Of a stretch of DNA of 56,652 bases, positions 23,685 to 32,054 are shown one piece after another. A model generated the notes under the pieces. The model did no database searches. It was not told where the DNA came from and was given only the letters and a program-made list of their open reading frames with translations. The stretch lies in the NCBI GenBank assembly GCA_002497345.1, contig DANS01000038.1, positions 428 through 57,079 of the forward strand, written 5' to 3'. Position 1 is the stretch's first letter; each line of letters opens with the position of its first letter. Made by a program: the position numbers and the translations under genes. Origin of the DNA: Thermoproteus sp. UBA157. Its GTDB lineage: Archaea > Thermoproteota > Thermoprotei > Thermoproteales > Thermoproteaceae.

Positions 23685-24652
23685 GGGCTCTATTCGACGC
23701 CTTAACTCCTAAACAAGCCAGAATAGCCGCCTTGCTTAAGAGGGAAGGCTTGGACTTGATCATAACTTGTAGGGAGTACTACCATGTCAGGGACATGTTG
23801 GAGCTTTACAGCGTCAACTATATATGTATCGGCAAATATGGCGAGACGCCGTACGAGAAATTGGTCGAGGGACTTCGGCGCCAATTGGAGTTGGTCGAGC
23901 TCATGAAAAGCCTAGATGGAGTTCTGTCCTTCCCGAGTCCCGACGCCGTGAGGACGGCCTTTGGTCTCGGGAAGAAGTCGGTTGTTTTAAACGACACGCC
24001 GCATGCTTTTCACGTCAACAGCTTAACTATACCTCTGTCGGAGTATTTAATAGCGCCGGCCGCGATACCTCTTGAGGCGTGGAGGCCCTATTGTCCCAAA
24101 CGAATCGAGACGTTTGATGGGCTCTTTGAGTATATGTGGATATCGCGCCATAAGCCCAACATAGGGACGATAAGGCGGCTAGGTCTTGAGCCTGGACGCT
24201 ACGTGGTCTTTAGGCCCGAGGAGGCTAAAGCGGCGTATTATCGTTGGGATAACTCTGAGCTGAGGAGAAAGCTAGTCGACGTTGTCAGAGAGCTTGGATA
24301 CGTAGTGGTTAACGTGCCGAGATACGACGATCAAGTAATCGAGGGAGCGGTTAACTTGACGAGGGCCGTTGACCACTTAGATCTGGCATATTACGCGGCG
24401 GCCGTCATTACAGGCGGCATGACTATGGCCACGGAGGCCGCCCTCATGGGGACGCCAGCTTTATCCTATTTCCCTGAGCGCCTCTATATCGATACATATC
24501 TCATCACCAAGGGAGCGCCGTTGTACCGCTGCGCTCGCTTCGACGAATGCGTAGGCGAACTCAGGAAGGCCCTCGAGAGCGGCAAGGCTGAGCCGTTAAA
24601 GCTGGAGGACCCAAGCAAGCTAATAGCCGAAGTGGCTGAGGCCGTTTTTTAA
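23681..24652 (+). CDS. DUF354 family protein (GT-B glycosyltransferase-like)
   Basis: 323 aa. Opening MRALFDALTPKQARIAALLKREG and the C-terminal ITGGMTMATEAALMGTPALSY match the DUF354 family, which has the two-Rossmann fold of UDP-GlcNAc epimerase/GT-B enzymes. VLNDTPHAFHVN and the segment FRPEEAKAAYYRW lie between. No enzymatic activity is established for the family. ATGA overlap with gltX. Grouping with a sugar nucleotidyltransferase suggests glycan work, the GluRS gene being a passenger. Confidence 0.85.
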   Translation: MRALFDALTPKQARIAALLKREGLDLIITCREYYHVRDMLELYSVNYICIGKYGETPYEKLVEGLRRQLELVELMKSLDGVLSFPSPDAVRTAFGLGKKSVVLNDTPHAFHVNSLTIPLSEYLIAPAAIPLEAWRPYCPKRIETFDGLFEYMWISRHKPNIGTIRRLGLEPGRYVVFRPEEAKAAYYRWDNSELRRKLVDVVRELGYVVVNVPRYDDQVIEGAVNLTRAVDHLDLAYYAAAVITGGMTMATEAALMGTPALSYFPERLYIDTYLITKGAPLYRCARFDECVGELRKALESGKAEPLKLEDPSKLIAEVAEAVF

Positions 24653-24677
24653 GATCTGATGCTTGTATTGAAGCTCA

Positions 24678-24690
24678 AGTTTTATATGCT
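24678..24690 (+). promoter_or_regulatory. TATA-like box before the 126-aa gene
   Basis: AGTTTTATATGCT is centred about 25 nt before ATG 24709, typical of a leaderless crenarchaeal promoter. Confidence 0.55.
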
Positions 24691-24708
24691 CTAGGCCATG
24701 ACTTACCG

Positions 24709-25089
24709 ATGGCTGTCCGCTCGGTGGCTCTTCTCAAGGTCGGCAAAGATTTCGGCGTCGTGATGTTCGAGATAAAGATAGTGGGGTTGAGAGAGCTAGA
24801 CGAAAGACCCGAAGAGCTGGTAACAAATATGGCCGAGATAGAGAGGGAAATCGCGCATATAGTACCGGAGCTCTCCGGCATGTCACATGCGGATGTGGTG
24901 GTGGAGGACAGCGGCAGAAGGCTGTATATAGCCAGGCTTTACCTCGCAAATGCTAGGGTGGAATACGTCCTTTTCATATCCCCCAAAAACAGCATGAGGA
25001 GATTGCTCAACAAATTCGTCGAACAGGGTTGGTCTGTTAGGTTCTTAATAGAGAAGAAGACCGCCGCGAAGAAGTCCTATTGGAGATAG
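24709..25089 (+). CDS. Hypothetical protein (126 aa)
   Basis: Not recognised. An alpha/beta protein with strands KDFGVVMFEIKIVGL, DVVVEDSGRRLYIARLYLAN and VEYVLFISPKN around helices ELVTNMAEIEREIAHIVPE and SMRRLLNKFVEQGW, ending in a basic tail RFLIEKKTAAKKSYWR. No metal or nucleotide motif. It has its own promoter. Its last 53 bp overlap the convergent AK6-like gene, so the two mRNAs are complementary at their 3' ends. Confidence 0.65.
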   Translation: MAVRSVALLKVGKDFGVVMFEIKIVGLRELDERPEELVTNMAEIEREIAHIVPELSGMSHADVVVEDSGRRLYIARLYLANARVEYVLFISPKNSMRRLLNKFVEQGWSVRFLIEKKTAAKKSYWR

Positions 25090-25630
25090 ATTCCAGGACC
25101 TCCAAAAACCCCGTCTCTAGAGAATAACCTAGCCAATCTATGCTATCACTCAAGCACGTCCCCTCCTTTAAACATTTTATTATGATCTCAGCGGTCTGAT
25201 CGCTGGTGCGATCCGTGACGTCTAGTTGCGCAACATCGCCCCATCTACTCCGCGCCTCTATGTATATATAGTCCAAGACTTCGGCCCACACGTTCTCGAC
25301 CACCTTAGCTAGAGGCCATCCGCGAGCTGAAAGATCTTTGAATAACACATCGGGCCTCTTCCTCAAAACGAATACGCGATCCACGTCAGCGACGACCTCC
25401 AGCACATGCGTATCAAGCACGTAGTCGGATCCCAACTCCCTCTCTAGCTCTCTACGTGCAGCCTCTACATCGACTATGTCGTATGTCAGCGAACTGGGAT
25501 CCCACATAGTGAAGGGCTTACCTGCAAGCAGAGCGGCGACTTCGACGCATTTGACGTTGAGCATTCTCGCCAATTTTCGACATATTGTGGTCTTGCCGAC
25601 GCCGGGAGTGCCTGTTAAGAGGACCTTCAC
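25037..25630 (-). CDS. AK6/Fap7-like adenylate kinase (ribosome biogenesis ATPase)
   Basis: P-loop GTPGVGKTT near the N-terminus, followed by NVKCVEVAAL, VDVEAARRELERELGSDYVLDTHVLEV (the AK6 NMP-binding region) and the LID-like RKRPDVLFKDLSARGW. 197 aa from GTG at 25630; an in-frame upstream ATG exists but would lie inside asnS. Homologues act in late small-subunit rRNA maturation in eukaryotes and Archaea. The C-terminal 25 residues are Ser/Arg-rich and overlap the convergent gene. Located 1 nt after the AsnRS stop, so cotranscribed. Confidence 0.85.
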   Translation of the reverse strand: MKVLLTGTPGVGKTTICRKLARMLNVKCVEVAALLAGKPFTMWDPSSLTYDIVDVEAARRELERELGSDYVLDTHVLEVVADVDRVFVLRKRPDVLFKDLSARGWPLAKVVENVWAEVLDYIYIEARSRWGDVAQLDVTDRTSDQTAEIIIKCLKEGTCLSDSIDWLGYSLETGFLEVLESISNRTSSRRSSSLLRT

Positions 25631-25631
25631 G

Positions 25632-26927
25632 TTATGGATATATCCTTCTGATATCTCTCGGGAATGGAACTGCATCTCTGATGTGGTCGAGGCCGGCGAT
25701 CCACATGACCACTCTATCCACTCCTAATCCGAAACCCGAATGGGGGACGGAGCCGTACCGTCTGAGGTCAATATACCATTGGTAGTCCTTAGGGTTGAGG
25801 CCGAACCGCTCTATTTTCGAGACTAGCTCCGACTCGTCATATATTCTTTCCCCTCCGCCTATTATTTCGCCGTAGCCCTCGGGCGCTAAGACGTCGACGC
25901 TTAATGTGATCTCTGGCCTCTGAGGATCGTTTCTGTGATAAAACGCCTTGGTCTTCTCGGGGAATCCGTAAAGCTGAATAGGCTTGTCGAACTGGAGCGT
26001 TAACAGACGCTCCTCATCGGCGCCTAGGTCATCGCCCCACTCGATCTTAACGCCTTTCCTCTTGAGCATTTCTATAGCCTCATCGTACGACACTCGGTAA
26101 AACGGCGGCTTTATGTTTTCTAGTGGTTCTAGCTTCCTTCCGAGGAGCCTCAGCTCCTCGGACCTTTCATCGAGAACCTTGGATACTATGTAGGAGACAA
26201 GCTCCTCGTTGACTCTCATCAAATCGTCTAGGTGGTACCACGCCATCTCGGCCTCAGCATGCCAGAACTCAGTTAAGTGACGCCTTGTGCGAGACGGCTC
26301 GGCCCTGAAACTCGGAGCTATTGTGTAGACCTTCTCGAGGCTGAATATGAGAGCCTCCAAGTAGAACTGAGAGCTCTGGGTCAAGTAAACTTGCTCGTCG
26401 AAATAGGGAACCTTGAACAAAGTAGCGCCGCCCTCGACAGCAGCTGTTATGAACATAGGGCCTTGGACCTCATAGTAGCCTCTGGACCTGAAATACTCAT
26501 GGATGGCTCCGAAGATAGTATGTCTTATCTTCATCACCGCTTGCATCTTGCGGCTCCGGAGCCATAGATGCCGCACGTCGAGGAGGTACTCGCTATCGGC
26601 TTGAGCAGCATCTTCGTTGATGGGGTAAGGATGTCCTACGTAGTACCAATCCACGGATTGTACGTGGAGCTCTCTTCCTCCAGGAGCTCTGGGCTCATCT
26701 TTTATTACTCCCGTCGCTACCAACGACGACTCGATGTTGAGCCTTTGTGCTATGTAAAAGGCATCCGTCCCTCTGGAGAATACTAATTGCATTATACCAG
26801 TCGAATCCCTGAGGACTACGAAAATCTTGTCCTTAAGTTCGCGCTTTCTGAAGACCCAGCCCTTCACCGTTACGGTGCCAGAGGATCTTAGAGCCTCCTC
26901 TATAGTTACGGCGTGCTTATAAGCCAT
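25632..26927 (-). CDS. asnS: Asparaginyl-tRNA synthetase
   Basis: Class IIb synthetase, 431 aa. An OB-fold anticodon domain (TVKGWVFRKRELKDKIFVVLRDSTG), motif 2 around PSFRAEPSRTRRHLTEFWHAEAEM, GGGERIYD and motif 3 GFGLGVDRVVMWI. FYHRNDP in the active site and the overall pattern favour AsnRS over AspRS, although archaeal AspRS/AsnRS are close and an aspartate specificity cannot be fully excluded. It sits between an 87-aa membrane protein (1 nt upstream) and the AK6-like gene (1 nt downstream). Confidence 0.92.
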   Translation of the reverse strand: MAYKHAVTIEEALRSSGTVTVKGWVFRKRELKDKIFVVLRDSTGIMQLVFSRGTDAFYIAQRLNIESSLVATGVIKDEPRAPGGRELHVQSVDWYYVGHPYPINEDAAQADSEYLLDVRHLWLRSRKMQAVMKIRHTIFGAIHEYFRSRGYYEVQGPMFITAAVEGGATLFKVPYFDEQVYLTQSSQFYLEALIFSLEKVYTIAPSFRAEPSRTRRHLTEFWHAEAEMAWYHLDDLMRVNEELVSYIVSKVLDERSEELRLLGRKLEPLENIKPPFYRVSYDEAIEMLKRKGVKIEWGDDLGADEERLLTLQFDKPIQLYGFPEKTKAFYHRNDPQRPEITLSVDVLAPEGYGEIIGGGERIYDESELVSKIERFGLNPKDYQWYIDLRRYGSVPHSGFGLGVDRVVMWIAGLDHIRDAVPFPRDIRRIYP

Positions 26928-26928
26928 A

Positions 26929-27192
26929 TCATCCCTGTCGGGAAACCTCTTTATATATGCCGACTATTACGCCGTTTGGACATTCGTCCACAGCCTTGCC
27001 CACATAATCGCCCTCTCTGTATTCTCTGCTCCTCTCGACATCGCCGCATTTGATAACAGAAAGTATGCGGGCCTCCTTGTTTCCGCTCGTCGCCTCGACG
27101 CGCTCGCTGGATCTCATGAACAAGTACAACATTACCGACATCACGATTACGGCTGTTATAAACATGGCTATCAAGCCATAGTCCAATGGCAT
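26929..27192 (-). CDS. Small single-span membrane protein (87 aa)
   Basis: One N-terminal transmembrane helix (YGLIAMFITAVIVMSVMLYLFM) and a soluble domain with two Cys (VIKCGDVERSREYREGDYVGKAVDECPNG) resembling a small beta-barrel. Orientation suggests the soluble part is cytosolic or extracellular depending on charge; the RSSER after the helix favours inside. ATG at 27192 has CTTTTAAACCC about 21 nt upstream. One nt separates it from asnS. Function unknown. Confidence 0.68.
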   Translation of the reverse strand: MPLDYGLIAMFITAVIVMSVMLYLFMRSSERVEATSGNKEARILSVIKCGDVERSREYREGDYVGKAVDECPNGVIVGIYKEVSRQG

Positions 27193-27227
27193 GTGTCCAA
27201 ATAGCTGGGTTTAAAAGAGCTTTTCGA

Positions 27228-28037
27228 CTATCTTCTGGTCTCCAAGATTCCGGCCTTGATATAATAAGCATCGCCGAAACCCCAGAGCTCTAATAATTCA
27301 TAGAGCGCTCTAACGGCCGATAGAACCATAGTACCCGACTTGCCCAACGCAGCGGCAGTTGCGTATCTCACATCCTTTCCGGCGTGTTTTAGCGCAAACG
27401 TGCCCGGCTCGTTGGACAACATGCGGTCGACATAAGCAGTAGCTATATCTTTGAACACGGTCTGTTGCAAAAGCTCTTTGAAAACACTAGGGGCTATTCC
27501 ATAGGCCGAAGCGAGCGAAATAGCCTCACCCAGAACAGAGATAGCCCCTATTAGCAAAGAGTTGTATGCGAGCTTCAACACCACGGCCTTCTCAAAATCG
27601 CCCAGATACACCGCTTTGCCCACCTCGGCGAAGAAGCCGGCGTATTTTTCATATACAGCGCCGCTCCCGCCTATTAAATATATGGCATCTCCTCTTTCCA
27701 CGTTGCCTGGGCCTCCCACCACAGGGGCTGCCATGACGGGAACGCCCTTGGCCTCCAAGACCCTCCGCGCAGAGTTGGCGCCTTGAATCGAGTACGTGCC
27801 CATCAACACGACGACATCGCCTTTCAGTTCGCCAGCTATCGAGAGGAGCGCCTCGTCATCCGCTACGAATACAGCGGTTAATCCGCGCGCCTCGGAGAGG
27901 CTTGATATCGGCGTAGCGGGCAAGCCGGATAACTTCTCTTTCGTCCTGTTCCACGCATATACCGTGTGTCCGAGCCGAGCCGTCCTTTTGATAAAAGCCG
28001 AGCCCATTTTCCCAACGCCCACGACTGTAACCTCCAT
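27228..28037 (-). CDS. 3-hydroxyisobutyrate/6-phosphogluconate dehydrogenase-like oxidoreductase
   Basis: 269 aa NAD(P)-dependent beta-hydroxyacid dehydrogenase family. Rossmann motif VTVVGVGKMGSAFIKR at the start, AWNRTKEK for cofactor choice (Arg suggests NADP), the substrate motif VVGGPGNVERG and the catalytic Lys region VLKLAYNSLLIGAISVLGEA. Substrate unknown: a hydroxyisobutyrate, tartronate semialdehyde or succinic semialdehyde reductase would all fit. The last would fit the 4-hydroxybutyrate pathway but that is speculation. Divergent from sua5, 39 bp between starts. Confidence 0.85.
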   Translation of the reverse strand: MEVTVVGVGKMGSAFIKRTARLGHTVYAWNRTKEKLSGLPATPISSLSEARGLTAVFVADDEALLSIAGELKGDVVVLMGTYSIQGANSARRVLEAKGVPVMAAPVVGGPGNVERGDAIYLIGGSGAVYEKYAGFFAEVGKAVYLGDFEKAVVLKLAYNSLLIGAISVLGEAISLASAYGIAPSVFKELLQQTVFKDIATAYVDRMLSNEPGTFALKHAGKDVRYATAAALGKSGTMVLSAVRALYELLELWGFGDAYYIKAGILETRR

Positions 28038-28046
28038 GAATTAAGG

Positions 28047-28059
28047 CTTTTAATAAAGC
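28047..28059 (+). promoter_or_regulatory. TATA-like box of sua5
   Basis: CTTTTAATAAAGC centred about 24 nt before the GTG at 28077. It is near-palindromic and also close to the divergent gene start at 28037. Confidence 0.55.
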
Positions 28060-28076
28060 GTAATAACTATTTCGCC

Positions 28077-29111
28077 GTGGTCAAGCTGATACGCGTCGAT
28101 CCTCTGAGCCCAAGGCGCGAGGACATAGAAGAGGCCGCCCGAATTATAAGGGCCGGCGGCCTTGTGGCGTTCCCCACAGAGACCGTTTACGGTCTCGGCG
28201 CAGACGCCTTCAACGAGGAGGCGTCGACGAGGATCTTCAAAGTCAAGGGCAGACCGGCCGATAACCCGCTGATAGTTCACGTATCCTCTGTGGATATGGC
28301 CCTAAATATCGGCGAACTGCCGGACCACGTAGTCGATATAGCGAAAAGAGTCTGGCCAGGGCCCATTACTTTCGTAGCCAAGAAAAAGGCCGAGTTGCCG
28401 CGCGCGGTGACGGCCGGCCTCCCGACGGTGGCGTTGAGATGTCCGGCGCATCCCGTTGCGTTGAGGTTGATAGAAGAAGCGGGGACGCCGATAGCGGCCC
28501 CAAGCGCCAATAAGGCGGGCAAGCCGAGCCCCACCGAGGCCAGTCACGTTCTGGAAGACTTGGGCGATTCCATAGACGTCTTGCTAGACGCGGGGAGGAC
28601 GTTCTTCGGCGTTGAGTCTACTATAGTGGACGTAACCAAGGAGCCCCCCGTTTTGCTGAGGCCGGGGCCCTTCACTCTGGAGGAGCTCAGATCGCTCTTC
28701 GGCGAGGTGGTCGTGCCCTCCTTTGCGAAAGGCCTCGGCGAGGCCGACGTAGCGCTAGCGCCTGGAATGAAATATAGGCACTATGCCCCCGAGAAGCCCT
28801 TGGTGCTCGTGGAATTCGATCTAAAACTCGCGGTGGATATCGCGCACGAGAAGGGGCTCAAGGTAGCTGTTCTGTGCATGCACGACAAATGCGTTGAAGG
28901 AGACGTCGTATTAAAAGTAGGCGCCGATCTTTACGAGATAGCGAAGAATCTATACGATTCGTTGAGGAAAATAGATAGGACAAACGCCGACGTGGCCATA
29001 GCGCCCACCGTGCCCGAGCAAGGCATAGGGCTTGCGATCATGAATAGGCTCAGAAAGGCATCGGGCTACAGAATAGCTCGAAGCGCGGAGGATTTAAGAA
29101 GGCTGTTATGA
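28077..29111 (+). CDS. sua5: Threonylcarbamoyl-AMP synthase (Sua5, two-domain)
   Basis: First step of t6A37 tRNA modification: threonine, bicarbonate and ATP to threonylcarbamoyl-AMP. 344 aa from GTG 28077. The YrdC domain has FPTETVYGLGADA, KVKGRPADNPLIVHV, the conserved KR/SxN-like APSANKAGKPSPTEA and the linker ending in LLRPGPFTLEEL; the C-terminal Sua5 domain follows after ALAPGMKYRHYAPEKPL. An upstream in-frame ATG (27966) would overlap the divergent gene and precede the TATA box, so it is rejected. Overlaps the methyltransferase gene by 4 nt. TrmO at 36082 acts later on the same tRNA position. Confidence 0.95.
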   Translation: MVKLIRVDPLSPRREDIEEAARIIRAGGLVAFPTETVYGLGADAFNEEASTRIFKVKGRPADNPLIVHVSSVDMALNIGELPDHVVDIAKRVWPGPITFVAKKKAELPRAVTAGLPTVALRCPAHPVALRLIEEAGTPIAAPSANKAGKPSPTEASHVLEDLGDSIDVLLDAGRTFFGVESTIVDVTKEPPVLLRPGPFTLEELRSLFGEVVVPSFAKGLGEADVALAPGMKYRHYAPEKPLVLVEFDLKLAVDIAHEKGLKVAVLCMHDKCVEGDVVLKVGADLYEIAKNLYDSLRKIDRTNADVAIAPTVPEQGIGLAIMNRLRKASGYRIARSAEDLRRLL

Positions 29112-29878
29112 GCTGGATCGACGGATTTTTCGACGAGGTATACCGCGAATTCATGGAGCACTACAGAGGGCCCGAGATGAGCGCAAAGGAGGCAAGGTTT
29201 CTCGTAGACGTCTTAGGCATATCGCCGGGTAGGAGGTTCTTGGATGCGGCGTGTGGACACGGTAGACATATGCGCTTTATGCCGCCCGATTCGGTGATAG
29301 GCCTAGATATAAACCTCAAGTACCTCGAGGAGGCCAAGAGGTATGGAGATGTAGTAGCGGCGGATCTCAGAATGCCGCCATTCCGTCGACGCGCCCTTGA
29401 TGGGGTCTACATAATGCACAGCTCCATCGGCATGTTCGGCGATGAGCAAGATCTAGAGATTCTCATGTGGCTTTCCGGCTCCATAAAGCCAGGGGGGCTT
29501 CTAGCCTTGGACTTGGCCAACAAGGCGAAGATAGATAAGGCCTATGCGGCCTTCGGCGAGAGCTGGAACATATGGATTTCGGCAGGTCCATATAAGGTTT
29601 TATCGATCGCCAACTATAACCCGGTCACTGGGAAGATAAAGGAGACTAGATACATCTATAAACAAGGACAATACATAGGTACGAGAGTTCTCGAGTTAAG
29701 GATATACTCCCCGAGCGAGGTCGGGTTGATGTTGCGAAGCGTGGGCATGACGGTGAAGTCCATCTACGGCGATTTCGACAAATCGCCCTATTCTGACTCC
29801 TCCGACCGTCTCATCGTCATCGCCGTTAAGGTAGGCGGAGCGCCCGAGTCGCTCAAGACGGCGATATCGTGGACGTAG
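29108..29878 (+). CDS. SAM-dependent class I methyltransferase
   Basis: 256 aa. SAM motif I FLDAACGHGRHMRFM, motif II around VIGLDINLKYLEEAKRYGD, then DVVAADLRMPPFRRRALDGVYIMHSSIGMFG, all in the order of small-molecule Rossmann methyltransferases. The C-terminal half has an antiparallel beta part (VLSIANYNPVTGKIKETRYIY). Substrate not deducible. ATGA overlap with sua5 hints at RNA modification but is not proof. Confidence 0.85.
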   Translation: MSWIDGFFDEVYREFMEHYRGPEMSAKEARFLVDVLGISPGRRFLDAACGHGRHMRFMPPDSVIGLDINLKYLEEAKRYGDVVAADLRMPPFRRRALDGVYIMHSSIGMFGDEQDLEILMWLSGSIKPGGLLALDLANKAKIDKAYAAFGESWNIWISAGPYKVLSIANYNPVTGKIKETRYIYKQGQYIGTRVLELRIYSPSEVGLMLRSVGMTVKSIYGDFDKSPYSDSSDRLIVIAVKVGGAPESLKTAISWT

Positions 29879-29911
29879 GCTGTTTGAATTGTTAATAACC
29901 GCGTTTATCTC

Positions 29912-30778
29912 ATGAGGCTTTACTACTTCAAGAACGCAGAGGATCTAGCCAAATCCATCTCAAGCAAAGCGGGCCTCGACGCGAGGCCCTTGGAGGAGAG
30001 GGACTTCCCAGATGGCGAAGTCTTGGTCAGAGTGGAACCCGCAAGGGAGGTCGTCATCTTGGCTAGACTCTATCCCGACGTTAATAAGAACCTCATCAAG
30101 TTGTTCCTTACTCTGGACGCCTTAAGCGACTACGGCGTCGAGCGGGTGGTTTTGGCGATCCCCTACATGCCATACGCGCGGCAAGATAGGCGATTTCGCG
30201 AAGGCGAGCCCATAAGCATCAAGGCGATACTTACTCACTTGAAGAGATACCCCGTAAGTCACCTCATAACCGTGGATTTGCATAAGCCGTATATAGGCGA
30301 GTACGTGGCGGGAATGAGGATAATCAACGTATTTCCGGCCGAGAGATACGCAGAGGCTCTAAGGCGGTGGAACGTCGACGTAGTGCTCAGTCCAGACGCG
30401 GGCTCTCTACATAGAGCTGCCGAGCTGGCGGAACGCTTGGGAGCCGAACACGGCTATTTCGAGAAGTTCAGAGATAGGGAGACCGGGGAGATATTTATGA
30501 AGCCAAATGCCTCAATGAACCTGCAAGGAAGGACGGTCGTTATAGTGGATGATATATTGGCCACAGGCGGTACTTTGGTCGACGCTTGTAGAAATGCAAA
30601 GCTGTTAGGAGCTTCGGCGGTTTACGCAATAGTGACGCACTGTCAGTTGTTGGGCAATGCCAGAGAGAGAATCAAGGGATGCATCAATGCGCTATATTGT
30701 TCCAACACGATACCTTGCGAGTACTCCAGCATCGACGTGTCAGAGGACGTCGCAATGGCGATATCATCTGCCTTATAA
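29912..30778 (+). CDS. prs: Ribose-phosphate pyrophosphokinase (PRPP synthetase)
   Basis: Makes PRPP from ribose-5-phosphate and ATP. 288 aa, the short archaeal form. ATP-binding flag region YMPYARQDRRFREGEPISIKA, VDLHKPYIGEY, and the PRPP loop VVIVDDILATGGT. The start ATG 29912 has TTGTTAATAACC about 19 nt before it. The 3' end overlaps the convergent HDAC-family gene by 6 bp. Feeds the uracil phosphoribosyltransferase above and purine/pyrimidine synthesis. Confidence 0.95.
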   Translation: MRLYYFKNAEDLAKSISSKAGLDARPLEERDFPDGEVLVRVEPAREVVILARLYPDVNKNLIKLFLTLDALSDYGVERVVLAIPYMPYARQDRRFREGEPISIKAILTHLKRYPVSHLITVDLHKPYIGEYVAGMRIINVFPAERYAEALRRWNVDVVLSPDAGSLHRAAELAERLGAEHGYFEKFRDRETGEIFMKPNASMNLQGRTVVIVDDILATGGTLVDACRNAKLLGASAVYAIVTHCQLLGNARERIKGCINALYCSNTIPCEYSSIDVSEDVAMAISSAL

Positions 30779-31783
30779 TCTCCAATACCTCGAGTGGACG
30801 GCCTTGACCTCGGCCAACGTGTTAGAGAGCTTACTCCATGCTCTATGATCGCTAGAGCTCCGTTCCTCCGGTGGCGAATAGCCCAGACCTTCGACCTCCA
30901 TGACTAACATCTTCGAGCCCTCGCGCAATATCTGGAAATTATATCCTCCCTCGAGGAGAAAGACTGTGGGGACGTTTAAGCCCAAGAGCGATTTAATAGC
31001 ATAACGATAACCGTTTAGCGTGAGACCCATGTTTGCGAGGGGGTCCTCTCTGTGGGCGTCCCAGCCTAAGGAGACTATCAAGGCCTTGGGTCCGTACTGT
31101 TTAAGCACGGGCATTACAACCTCATCGAGAACCCTCTTGAATCCGTCGTCTCCCGTTCCGGGCGGCATGGGTATATTGACATTATAGCCCTCACCTCTGC
31201 CGATGCCCACCTCGTCTGGAAAGCCTGTGCCAGGATAAAGCGTTAGGGGATCTTGATGAGTGGAGATGTACAACACGTCCTTGTCATATAAGATCTCCTG
31301 AGTGCCGTTGCCGTGGTGGACGTCTATGTCGACTACGGCCACGCCATCTCCGTATAATGCGCCGATGGCGGCTGTGTTGAAAATACAGAAGCCTTGGGTA
31401 GGCGCGGTCAAGGCCCTCCCCGACTTGCCGGCATGATGGCCTGGAGGCCTCGCTAATATGTACGAATGCTCTCTCGAATCCAGCGCGTCAAGGATAGCTG
31501 ATATAGCCGTTAGCGCAGCTCGACAAGTTCCAGGGGAGATCCAAGTGTCGCCATCAAGCTCCGTTAGAGAGCCCAGATTACATAGATCCTCCACGTATTT
31601 TATATACTCACGCCTATGTGCCGCTTCTAGCAATTGAATCACGTCGTTCCTCGCGCGAGGCGCCACGAACCGAGCGCCCGCCTCCTTAGCCCCCTCAACG
31701 GCATAGTCCAGACGGCGGGGGTTTTCGGGATGGCCTTGCACAGTCTCATGCCCCTTGAAGACTTCGTCGTAGTATACTCTCAT
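30773..31783 (-). CDS. Histone deacetylase/acetoin-utilization family amidohydrolase
   Basis: 336 aa zinc amidohydrolase of the arginase/deacetylase fold. Motifs: QGHPENPRRL, RPPGHHAGKSGRALTAPTQGFCIFNTAAIGAL with the catalytic His pair, and the zinc ligands VVDIDVHHGNGTQEI and SLGWDAHREDP. Substrate could be an acetyl-polyamine, acetyl-lysine or another amide. Archaeal histones are absent from most Thermoproteales chromatin models based on Cren7/Alba, so the name should not be taken to mean histones. Divergent from the 67-aa gene. Confidence 0.9.
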   Translation of the reverse strand: MRVYYDEVFKGHETVQGHPENPRRLDYAVEGAKEAGARFVAPRARNDVIQLLEAAHRREYIKYVEDLCNLGSLTELDGDTWISPGTCRAALTAISAILDALDSREHSYILARPPGHHAGKSGRALTAPTQGFCIFNTAAIGALYGDGVAVVDIDVHHGNGTQEILYDKDVLYISTHQDPLTLYPGTGFPDEVGIGRGEGYNVNIPMPPGTGDDGFKRVLDEVVMPVLKQYGPKALIVSLGWDAHREDPLANMGLTLNGYRYAIKSLLGLNVPTVFLLEGGYNFQILREGSKMLVMEVEGLGYSPPEERSSSDHRAWSKLSNTLAEVKAVHSRYWRL

Positions 31784-31840
31784 AGTTCAAAATCCCGTAT
31801 TGGCTTAAAGAACAGTTGTATTAATGCAACCAAAGGATGC

Positions 31841-32044
31841 ATGATGTTGAGGAGAAAGAAGAAGGAGGAACTCGACGAGGACGAGGAGCTCGAGAGATTG
31901 CTCCGCGGAGACGACGAGCGCAACGACTCGGACGATAAACACGAAGATGGGTATTTGAGGGTCAAGATAGAAGTGGAGGGTCTTAAGGAGTTGACGCAAG
32001 CAATAGAGGAGCTAGTCGAGGCGTTAAAATCAAAAGGCAAGTGA
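31841..32044 (+). CDS. Small acidic protein (67 aa) ahead of the flavin genes
   Basis: A basic start (LRRKKKEE), an acidic core ELDEDEELERLLRGDDERNDSDDK and a helical, hydrophobic-patterned end (YLRVKIEVEGLKELTQAIEELVEAL) suitable for a coiled coil. ATG at 31841 (or the adjacent 31844) lies about 20 nt after TTGTATTAATGC. It ends 11 nt before arfB, so it is likely cotranscribed. Not recognised. Confidence 0.55.
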   Translation: MMLRRKKKEELDEDEELERLLRGDDERNDSDDKHEDGYLRVKIEVEGLKELTQAIEELVEALKSKGK

Positions 32045-32054
32045 AGGAGTCCTC

